Below are positions 7,399 to 13,102 of a DNA stretch of 13,102 bases, piece after piece. Positions within the stretch are counted from its first letter, which is position 1. Each line of letters opens with the position of its first letter. The notes beneath the pieces are model-generated. The model searched no databases. It was given only the letters and a program-made list of their open reading frames with translations, and was not told the DNA's origin. Position numbers and translations under genes: made by a program. Origin of the DNA: Treponemataceae bacterium (GTDB lineage Bacteria; Spirochaetota; Spirochaetia; Treponematales; Treponemataceae); NCBI GenBank assembly GCA_024697985.1, contig JAILRX010000061.1, positions 1 through 13,102 on the forward strand. The letters are read 5' to 3'.

Positions 7399-8512
7399 CT
7401 TCGAGAACCACCAGTTTATAATGGCCGTCGTGATCCTTAATCCACTTGATGTCCTTTACCATTACCTGACCAGGTCGACCGACATCGATTTTTTCAGATT
7501 TACCGTCACCGATAACCTGAATCTGGATTGCATAGGCATTTGAAACCCACAATCGGAGCTTGTTGTTAACAGTCTTTGTAACACGCTGTCCGGCTGTGTA
7601 ATAATTTTCTTCTGTATCTTTTCCATCCGGTGAAACTCTAAGCAATGTTGCACCACGGAAGTTAACTTCAACTGTAAATGGATAAGCCCTCATTCCGTCA
7701 AAAAGAACTGTCTGAGCAGCAAGCTGTTTCTGAGAAAGTTCAGAAGCCTTTGTGATGTTCTTGTCATCTTCTTCGTTAACTTTCTGAGCAGCTTCTTTTT
7801 TAGCCTTTTCCTGTGCGCTCATATCTCCATAAGCCCACATTCGAACTTCAGCACCCTTTCCTTCATCAGTTTTAGAAATATCACTTACGAAGATTCCCAA
7901 GTCCGGTCCTTCAATAGAATCGAGGTCCAAATTTGATTCATCGCCGATTTCAATAACCTGAATTCCGACTGGTGTTTCAATTGAAAGATATTCTTTTGTT
8001 CCGACAACCTTAACTTCAATTTCCTTTCCGTTTGCTGTGAATTTAAGAATATCATTTTTATAGATTCGTTTTCTTATTGGTGTTGAAGCAAGTTCGTAGG
8101 TTTTACCTGTCTTTGAAGCTTCAAGGATTTCATTTTCAGTATCTTTTTTCTTTCCAACTGTAAAGATAAGTGTAACGGCAACTGCAGCAGCTACCACAAT
8201 ACAACTTAGAGAGATAATGAGAGGTTTGAGATAAGCAGGTTTTTCCTTTTTCAATAGAGCTTCCGGTACAGGAGCTTCCTGAATCATTTTTCCGTGATAA
8301 AGTTTAATAAGGTCTTTTGCAGAAAGGCCAAGATAATCAGCATAGTTGTTCAAGAAACCTACAAGGTAAGGTTCTCCAGGAAAAACTGATGAATCTTCGT
8401 TTTCCAAAGCCTGAATGTATTCTTTAGAAATAGCTGTTTCTCTTTCAACCTGATTTATGTCAATTCCCTGCTCTTCTCGAGCATTTCGAAGGATTTCTCC
8501 ATAGCGTTCCAT
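7391..8512 (-). CDS. rodZ: RodZ-like membrane protein with N-terminal helix-turn-helix
   Basis: The 373-residue protein has three parts. Residues 5-72 form the HTH_25-type helix-turn-helix found in RodZ (RNAREEQG, ISKEYIQALENED, then a YLVGFLNNYADYLGL stretch). A single membrane helix spans about 96-119. The remaining 250 residues should be outside the inner membrane. The distal segment (about 278-350) has the shape of the RodZ DUF4115 region: a strand, RVSPDG, a AGQRV turn, then SNAYAI and VGRPGQV. The part between (140-215) looks like a second beta-rich module, followed by a charged, Ala/Lys/Glu-rich linker (232-262). RodZ proteins bind MreB and help set cell shape; that role is inferred here. 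The ATG at 8512 has an AAGGA site 9 bases upstream. It lies 27 bases after lolA and its TGA overlaps the rimO start. It could instead be a spirochaete-specific relative with a different partner. Confidence 0.8.
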   Translation of the reverse strand: MERYGEILRNAREEQGIDINQVERETAISKEYIQALENEDSSVFPGEPYLVGFLNNYADYLGLSAKDLIKLYHGKMIQEAPVPEALLKKEKPAYLKPLIISLSCIVVAAAVAVTLIFTVGKKKDTENEILEASKTGKTYELASTPIRKRIYKNDILKFTANGKEIEVKVVGTKEYLSIETPVGIQVIEIGDESNLDLDSIEGPDLGIFVSDISKTDEGKGAEVRMWAYGDMSAQEKAKKEAAQKVNEEDDKNITKASELSQKQLAAQTVLFDGMRAYPFTVEVNFRGATLLRVSPDGKDTEENYYTAGQRVTKTVNNKLRLWVSNAYAIQIQVIGDGKSEKIDVGRPGQVMVKDIKWIKDHDGHYKLVVLEVD

Positions 8513-8539
8513 ATCAATAATTCCTTGTAATATATAAAC

Positions 8540-9265
8540 TTATTCCGCGTAAAGAAAGTTATTGTATTCGTTGGCATCCGGTGGAATGTCATACAAAAAC
8601 CTGGTATCTGGAATATCTGCATTTATCGCATAATTGTCAAAAGAAAGAATGAATTCTTCATCATTGGTTGTAACAGCCGTGATTTTAAGAATCAAAAGTT
8701 CTTTTGGATCAATTGCAATGTTCATGGTTCTAAAACTTTCCGAATTGTTTTTACGTGTAAGAACGAGCTTTTTTACTTTTTTACTTTTCGGATTGTCCGG
8801 ATCGATCGGTTCTGACTGCGGGCCGTTTTCATACTGAATCGAGTAATATCGGTTCATCAAAGAAAGCCCCTGAGGAGTAGCAACGGTAGCAACATTCTGT
8901 TCTTCGTCAGTTGTCGTATCCTGTCGCAATACAGCAGAACTTTTCGGGATGTAAATCAAAAGTTCAGTTCCGTTATAAACAATTACCTGTTTTTCAGGTA
9001 CGGAAAAATCCATTCGAAGCATTGAAGGTTTTTTGAATGAAACGACGCCTTCCATTTCAGTTTTATTTGCAGAAATCTTTACTTCAGCTTCATACTGATT
9101 GATGGAAGCATATTTATCAGAGACCTTCTGAAAGAAATCAGCGGCGGTCATAATCTGATTAGGACTTGAGGTAGATTTAGTATTTTTATTATTTGATTTT
9201 GCCTGTGAAAACAAAGAAAAATTAAAAATTAATAAAAATATTGCAATAAAATAAACACGTTTCAT
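8540..9265 (-). CDS. lolA: Outer-membrane lipoprotein carrier protein LolA
   Basis: LolA is the periplasmic chaperone that carries lipoproteins released by LolCDE across to the outer membrane. The 241-residue protein has an N-terminal signal peptide: MKR, a hydrophobic run to about residue 19, and probable cleavage after SQA (20-22). A Ser/Asn/Lys-rich spacer then leads into the LolA fold at about 41. Typical features are an amphipathic FFQKVSDKYASI helix, the alternating EGVVSFKKPSMLRMDF strands (72-87), and NGTELLIYIPKSS (98-110). A charged insertion, DPDNPKSKKVKK, lies near 155-166. The start could be a TTG at 9268 or the ATG at 9265; I use the ATG. An AAGGG site lies 9 bases before the ATG and 6 before the TTG, so the ribosome site alone does not decide. 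It is the first gene of the four-gene unit and has its own promoter. Confidence 0.88.
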   Translation of the reverse strand: MKRVYFIAIFLLIFNFSLFSQAKSNNKNTKSTSSPNQIMTAADFFQKVSDKYASINQYEAEVKISANKTEMEGVVSFKKPSMLRMDFSVPEKQVIVYNGTELLIYIPKSSAVLRQDTTTDEEQNVATVATPQGLSLMNRYYSIQYENGPQSEPIDPDNPKSKKVKKLVLTRKNNSESFRTMNIAIDPKELLILKITAVTTNDEEFILSFDNYAINADIPDTRFLYDIPPDANEYNNFLYAE

Positions 9266-9287
9266 CAATGAAAACCCTTTTTACTAT

Positions 9288-9315
9288 AATATAATATAAT
9301 AAAAGTATCAGTCAA
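9288..9315 (-). promoter_or_regulatory. Sigma70-type promoter of the lolA-rodZ-rimO-pcrA unit
   Basis: On the minus strand TTGACT (9315-9310) is followed after 16 bases by TATATT (9293-9288), each five of six to consensus. A second -10 option, TATTAT, lies 2 bases downstream. The transcript would start near 9281, leaving a leader of about 15 bases that contains the AAGGG ribosome site. It sits only 26 bases after the rsuA stop, with no clear terminator between, so read-through from rsuA is possible. Confidence 0.65.
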
Positions 9316-9341
9316 GCAATGAAGAACCAAAGCATGGCCCA

Positions 9342-10127
9342 TCAGCCCAAAAGAAGCCTGATTTCATCCGCCGTAAGTTCCCTGTATTCACCAGGTTTTA
9401 GACCGGCGTCAAGCGAAAGCGGTCCGACTGATATGCGTTTAAGGAACACAACCTCATTTCCGACAGTCGCGAACATCCTCTTTACCTGATGATATTTTCC
9501 TTCCGAAATCGAAATCATGACTTCAGAGGATGCATCTCCGAATTCGGTCAGATATTCACATTTATTTTCGTTCGGCCAGACAAGAGTCGCACTCTTGGCA
9601 ACAAAGGCTTCTTCGTGTCCTTCAGCAATTACGTTAAGACCGGAACTGAAAAGAGCTGAATATTCCTTTTGATTTGCAATATCAACAGGATTCTTTAGTC
9701 TTGCGTAATAAGTCTTGACCACGTGATTTTTAGGAGAAGTCAACGTATGGGTCAGTTTTCCATCCGTGGTCAAAAGCAAAAGGCCTTCCGTATCAATATC
9801 GAGCCGCCCAATCGGATGAAGGTCGCCGCCAAGAAAATTGATTTTGTATTCAGAAGAAAGCAAATCAAGGACAGTTTTGTGAAGTCCGTCCTTTGTTGAA
9901 GAAACAACATCCTGACATTTGTTCATCATGATGTAGACGTGCTCCCGGATCTGAAGAACCTCATCATCAATTCTGATGACATCAACTTCGGTATCGATTG
10001 GAAATTCGCAGTCAGTGCAAGTTTCGCCGTTTACAAAGACACGGCCGGAGTGAATCAGACTTTTACAGTCTTTTCTAGAGCCAAAACCATGGTGTGAAAG
10101 AATTTTATCCAGCCGCTCTTTTTTCAT
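9342..10127 (-). CDS. rsuA: RsuA-family 16S rRNA pseudouridine synthase
   Basis: This 261-residue enzyme probably converts a uridine of 16S rRNA (U516 in E. coli numbering) to pseudouridine. The N-terminal S4 RNA-binding domain spans about 1-60, with the RLDKILSHHGFGSR start typical of the family. The catalytic domain holds HPIGRLDIDTEGLLLLT (104-120), with Asp110 as the conserved nucleophile. HVVKTYYA (135-142) and EGKYHQVKRMFATVG (209-223) are the other signature stretches. RsuA, RluB and RluE are close relatives; the length and S4 domain favour RsuA or RluB, and the substrate is not proven. The ATG at 10127 has AAAGG 7 bases upstream. The gene starts 17 bases after the citrate synthase stop, so the two are probably cotranscribed. 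Confidence 0.88.
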   Translation of the reverse strand: MKKERLDKILSHHGFGSRKDCKSLIHSGRVFVNGETCTDCEFPIDTEVDVIRIDDEVLQIREHVYIMMNKCQDVVSSTKDGLHKTVLDLLSSEYKINFLGGDLHPIGRLDIDTEGLLLLTTDGKLTHTLTSPKNHVVKTYYARLKNPVDIANQKEYSALFSSGLNVIAEGHEEAFVAKSATLVWPNENKCEYLTEFGDASSEVMISISEGKYHQVKRMFATVGNEVVFLKRISVGPLSLDAGLKPGEYRELTADEIRLLLG

Positions 10128-10144
10128 TCTGATGCCTTTTATTT

Positions 10145-11509
10145 TCAGTGCCTTTCCTGAATCGGAACATATTCCCTTGGTTCAAGAATATTCTTGAAGG
10201 CAGGTCGGTAAATCTTGCCGCCTGAAACGATTTCCTCGATTCGGTGTGCAGACCAACCGGCAACACGGGAAATTGCAAAAAGAGGCGTAAACAGTTCCCG
10301 AGGAATTCCAAGCATCGTATAAACGAACCCAGAATAAAAGTCGACGTTTGTACAGATTTTTTTGTCGCTCTTTTTTTCTTCTGCAAATACGATTGGAGCA
10401 AGCTTTTCGATTGTCTGATAAAGATTGAATTCTTCTTCAAACTGAGGTCCCTTCTCTTTTGCAAGAAGAGCGGCCTTTTTCTTAAGCAAAACGGCTCGAG
10501 GGTCAGAAATGGTATAAACCGCATGTCCCTGTCCGTAAATAAGTCCTGTATGGTCGAAAGCATCCTTGTGGACGATTTTCTGAAGATAAGCCTTTATCTC
10601 AGCTTCGTTGTTCCAGTCGTTGATGTTTTCCTTGATGTTGTCCATCATGCCCATAACTTTGTTGTTGGCTCCACCATGTCGGTGTCCTTTAAGTGAGCCG
10701 ACTGCTGCAGAAATTGCTGAATAGGTATCAGTATCTGCTGATGAAACTACGTGAACGGTCAAAGAAGAGTTGTTACCACCACCATGTTCTGCATGCAGAA
10801 TCAAGGCCAGGTCCAAAGTCTCTGCCTCAAGTTTGGTATAAGACTTATCGAGTCGGGTAATTCTTAAAAAGTTTTCTGCCGAGGAAAGAGAAGCCTTAGG
10901 ATTATGGATATACATACTTTTTCCATCATAGAAACGTCTTTTAGCCTGATAGCTATAAGCCGTCAAAGTTGGAAACCTTGCTATCAATTCAATGCACTGT
11001 CGAAGGTTGTTCTCAACGCTTCGATTTTCAGGATCTTTATCATAAGAGTAGCAGCTCAAAACTTCGTGAGCCAAATTGTTCATGATATCGCTTGATGGAG
11101 ACTTGATGATTCTGTCTTCCGTAAAGTTTTCCGGTAATGAACGTTTTGAGCCCAAAAATTCGTTGAATTCATTGAGCTGGTCCTGAGTAGGAAGTTCTCC
11201 AAAAAGAAGAAGATAAATTGTCTGTTCAAAACCAAACTGATTGTTTTTTTCAGCATCAGCGATAAGATCTTCGATATTATAACCGCGGTACAAAAGTTTT
11301 CCAGGAACAGCAATTTTCTGTCCGTCAACTACTTCGTATCCTACAACATCACCGATTCGGGTAAGTCCAACAAGAACACCTCGGCCGTCTGGATATCGTA
11401 ATCCACGACGTACATCATACTTCTGATAAAGAGACTGGTCGATTGGGTCATTTTTCCTTGCCAAGGAGGATAATGAATTGATAAAATTATTCTCAAAATA
11501 ATCTGCCAT
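10145..11509 (-). CDS. gltA: Citrate synthase
   Basis: The 454-residue enzyme condenses oxaloacetate and acetyl-CoA to citrate. The large-helical citrate synthase fold is supported by ordered motifs: the LLYRGYNIEDL substrate-domain stretch (72-82), LHAEHGGGNNSS (238-249) with the catalytic His242, GHRHGGAN (275-282) with His278, GQGHAVY and DPRA (327-339), and NVDFYSG (388-394) with catalytic Asp390. The three catalytic residues are therefore all present. A 2-methylcitrate synthase is an alternative that cannot be excluded from motifs alone. The ATG at 11509 has GAGG 7 bases upstream. In a fermentative spirochaete with no sign of a complete cycle here, a biosynthetic role (2-oxoglutarate, then glutamate) is the likeliest inference. 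It heads a two-gene unit with rsuA. Confidence 0.95.
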   Translation of the reverse strand: MADYFENNFINSLSSLARKNDPIDQSLYQKYDVRRGLRYPDGRGVLVGLTRIGDVVGYEVVDGQKIAVPGKLLYRGYNIEDLIADAEKNNQFGFEQTIYLLLFGELPTQDQLNEFNEFLGSKRSLPENFTEDRIIKSPSSDIMNNLAHEVLSCYSYDKDPENRSVENNLRQCIELIARFPTLTAYSYQAKRRFYDGKSMYIHNPKASLSSAENFLRITRLDKSYTKLEAETLDLALILHAEHGGGNNSSLTVHVVSSADTDTYSAISAAVGSLKGHRHGGANNKVMGMMDNIKENINDWNNEAEIKAYLQKIVHKDAFDHTGLIYGQGHAVYTISDPRAVLLKKKAALLAKEKGPQFEEEFNLYQTIEKLAPIVFAEEKKSDKKICTNVDFYSGFVYTMLGIPRELFTPLFAISRVAGWSAHRIEEIVSGGKIYRPAFKNILEPREYVPIQERH

Positions 11510-11543
11510 TGCAAAACCTCGCCATCGTTTTTATTAAATTTAA

Positions 11544-11571
11544 ATTATAATTAAATCCCCTTTTTGTTCAA
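11544..11571 (-). promoter_or_regulatory. Sigma70-type promoter of the gltA-rsuA unit
   Basis: On the minus strand TTGAAC (11571-11566) precedes, after 16 bases, a perfect TATAAT (11549-11544). The transcript start would be near 11537, about 28 bases before the ATG. The -35 begins only 12 bases after the ABC transporter stop codon. No hairpin-plus-T-run terminator is evident between them, so transcription from the exporter gene may continue into gltA. Confidence 0.65.
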
Positions 11572-11583
11572 GATAGTAAGGTT

Positions 11584-13102
11584 CTAAATTGCGCTAACTT
11601 CGTAAATCTTATCGCAGGATGCCAATGTCGACTTTCTGTGGGAAACAAGAACCATCGTTTTTCCATCCGAGCCTTCTTTGAGCGACTTGAGGATGATGGC
11701 TTCGTTCAGCACGTCAAGGTTGCTGGTCGGTTCGTCCAAAAGCATGAAAGGAGCATCGTACAAAAAGGCCCTGGCAAGCCCGATTCGCTGCCTCTCTCCC
11801 CCGCTCAAGGCGCTTCCAAGTTCGCCGGTCTTGGTATCGTAGCCGTTTGGTAACGAAGAAACAAATTCGTGAAGCGAAGCTTTTTTTGCTGCCTCGATAA
11901 TCTGCTCGCGGGTAAAATCATCAGAAGAAAGACTGATGTTTTCTGCGATAGTTCCGTTAAAGATATAGGTTTCCTGAGTGATGTAAGACTGCATCGAACG
12001 AAGGTTCTTCGTATTCAAGTCCTTTACGTTTTCGCCTGAAATCGAAACTTCGCCTTTATCAACATCCCAGAACCTCATCAAAAGTTTCAAAAGAGTTGAT
12101 TTGCCGCATCCGCTTTCACCGTGAATACCAATCAAAGAACCTTTTTTGAATTCCGCGTTGAAATCCTTGAGAACCTGGGCTTTGTCATAAGAAAACGAAA
12201 CGTCAGAAACTTTTGCGCCATCGAAAGAAACATTTTTTCCGTCGAAAACTTCTTCTACGACAGGAACTTCTTCAAGCAGATTCAAAACTCTGTTTCCGCT
12301 GGCCAATGTCTGGTTCAAGTTATTGGAAAGATTTGAAAGAGCAACGACCGGTCCGAAGGAACTCATCATTGCAACAGTCCCGATAATCAAGCCGGGAATT
12401 TCAATTTTACCGCCGATAAAGGCTGTAAACAAAAGAACAAACATTCCGAGACTGAAAATCAAGATGGCACCTGTCGTAAAGGCATGCTGCAAGGCTTCAT
12501 ACCGGTTAAGTTGCCCCTGCATTTTTCCAAGTTTTACAGATTTTTCATCAATCTGACCTTTTCGTTTTTCACCGTTTCCATACTGAATTGTCTCATCAAG
12601 ACCTCTAAGGGATGCAAGGACAAAACTGTTCAATTCGCCAAATTCGTTACGGAAGGCAAATCCCTTTTTACCACCCAGCTTGCTGTTGATTAAAGGAATA
12701 ATAACGCCAACTGTAATGTAAGCTGCCGCCGCCAGAAGAGATGCCCATTCATAAATTTGACCCAAAAAGACACACATAAGTACGCATACGATGATTGCTA
12801 TTGCTATCGGTGAAATCGTATGAGCATAGAAAACTTCCAAAAGTTCAATGTCACTTGTAATGACAGAAATCAAATTTCCCTTGTCGCGATTTTCAAGTTT
12901 TGCAGGAGAAAGCCGTCTTAAAGCCGTAAAAACCTTGTGCCGGATGATTGCCAGAAGCTTAAAGGCGATAAAGTGATTGCAGTACTGCTCGCCATAATGC
13001 AAAATTCCACGAAGGACTGCAAGAATTACAAGAAGTGGCAGAACGAATTTCTGTCCAAAAAATACAAAGGCATCTGCATGGCCAATTGTTTCATAAAAAA
13101 GG
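11584..13102 (-). CDS. ABC exporter with fused permease and ATPase domains, CydC-like, N-terminus off the window
   Basis: The frame stays open from its TAG at 11584 to the right edge, giving 505 visible residues. An apparent start at 13002 is a TTG codon inside the transmembrane domain; the 33 residues before it read as a normal helix and loop, so the true start lies off the window. The permease part has several hydrophobic helices to about residue 225. The ATPase part is complete: Walker A GESGCGKST (328-336), Q loop near Gln376, signature LSGGERQR (432-439), Walker B with LLDEP (454-458), and the His488 switch. The EQYCNHFIAFKLLA start, and the LISVITSDIELLEVFYAHT stretch, resemble CydC-like exporters of anaerobes, which pair with a CydD-like half. 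Thiol export (cysteine or glutathione) is the family role in E. coli; the substrate here is unknown. Confidence 0.9.
   Translation of the reverse strand, partial: LFYETIGHADAFVFFGQKFVLPLLVILAVLRGILHYGEQYCNHFIAFKLLAIIRHKVFTALRRLSPAKLENRDKGNLISVITSDIELLEVFYAHTISPIAIAIIVCVLMCVFLGQIYEWASLLAAAAYITVGVIIPLINSKLGGKKGFAFRNEFGELNSFVLASLRGLDETIQYGNGEKRKGQIDEKSVKLGKMQGQLNRYEALQHAFTTGAILIFSLGMFVLLFTAFIGGKIEIPGLIIGTVAMMSSFGPVVALSNLSNNLNQTLASGNRVLNLLEEVPVVEEVFDGKNVSFDGAKVSDVSFSYDKAQVLKDFNAEFKKGSLIGIHGESGCGKSTLLKLLMRFWDVDKGEVSISGENVKDLNTKNLRSMQSYITQETYIFNGTIAENISLSSDDFTREQIIEAAKKASLHEFVSSLPNGYDTKTGELGSALSGGERQRIGLARAFLYDAPFMLLDEPTSNLDVLNEAIILKSLKEGSDGKTMVLVSHRKSTLASCDKIYEVSAI

Noticed and set aside
9316..9341. 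Terminator between rsuA and the lolA promoter
   Set aside because: The GC-rich words here (GGGC, GGGCC) do not form complementary arms with a usable loop, and no T-run follows.
10105..10696. Open frames on both strands overlapping the citrate synthase C-terminal region
   Set aside because: They coincide with the conserved NVDFYSG and GQGHAVY region of citrate synthase in another frame and look like shadows.
13000..13002. Start of the ABC exporter gene at 13002
   Set aside because: The codon is TTG inside the transmembrane domain. The same frame continues without a stop to 13102 and reads as normal membrane sequence.
1..13102. New defence, mobile or secondary-metabolite system
   Set aside because: All full-length genes belong to recognised housekeeping or transport families. 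No repeats, integrase, transposase or atypical cluster was seen.

Overview
The window is a gene-dense bacterial chromosome segment of moderate to low GC (about 40 % by eye) with short, AT-rich intergenic gaps. The gene set suggests a spirochaete, most likely a host-associated or rumen-type Treponema. Evidence for this is a LolA-type lipoprotein carrier and a lipobox protein (a diderm envelope), an anaerobe-style CydC-like ABC exporter half, and the overall look of the proteins. That assignment is an inference from protein character, not from a marker gene. No RNA gene, mobile element, CRISPR array, phage gene or defence system was seen, and no intergenic gap exceeds 300 bases.

Layout, left to right. 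(1) Positions 1-671, minus strand: the N-terminal 223 residues of a secreted lipoprotein that resembles the Cthe_2159-type beta-helix carbohydrate-binding family; it runs off the left edge. (2) Positions 815-2527, minus: an acyl-CoA synthetase (AMP-forming) with a GTG start. (3) Positions 2624-3637, plus: a membrane-anchored alpha/beta hydrolase. It is divergent from the ligase and is the only plus-strand gene. (4) Positions 3639-9265, minus: a compact four-gene unit lolA - rodZ-like - rimO - pcrA/uvrD, with overlapping or nearly touching ends and a good sigma70-type promoter before lolA. (5) Positions 9342-11509, minus: citrate synthase followed 17 bases later by an RsuA-type pseudouridine synthase, again behind a good promoter. 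(6) Positions 11584-13102, minus: the C-terminal 505 residues of an ABC exporter with fused membrane and ATPase domains (CydC-like), cut by the right edge.

How the genes fit together. The lolA unit combines lipoprotein delivery to the outer membrane, a cell-shape type membrane HTH protein, a ribosomal protein S12 modification enzyme and a DNA repair helicase. It is best read as a housekeeping, growth-linked operon with translational coupling between its last genes. Citrate synthase probably supplies 2-oxoglutarate for glutamate rather than a full TCA cycle, and is paired with rRNA modification. The acyl-CoA ligase and hydrolase could both act on lipids or fatty acids, but only their divergent arrangement links them.

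Nothing here stands out as a clearly new biological system. The points most worth a second look are the RimO insertion, the RodZ-like extracytoplasmic part, the coupled lolA-rodZ-rimO-pcrA unit, and several start sites that simple ORF calling would place wrongly.
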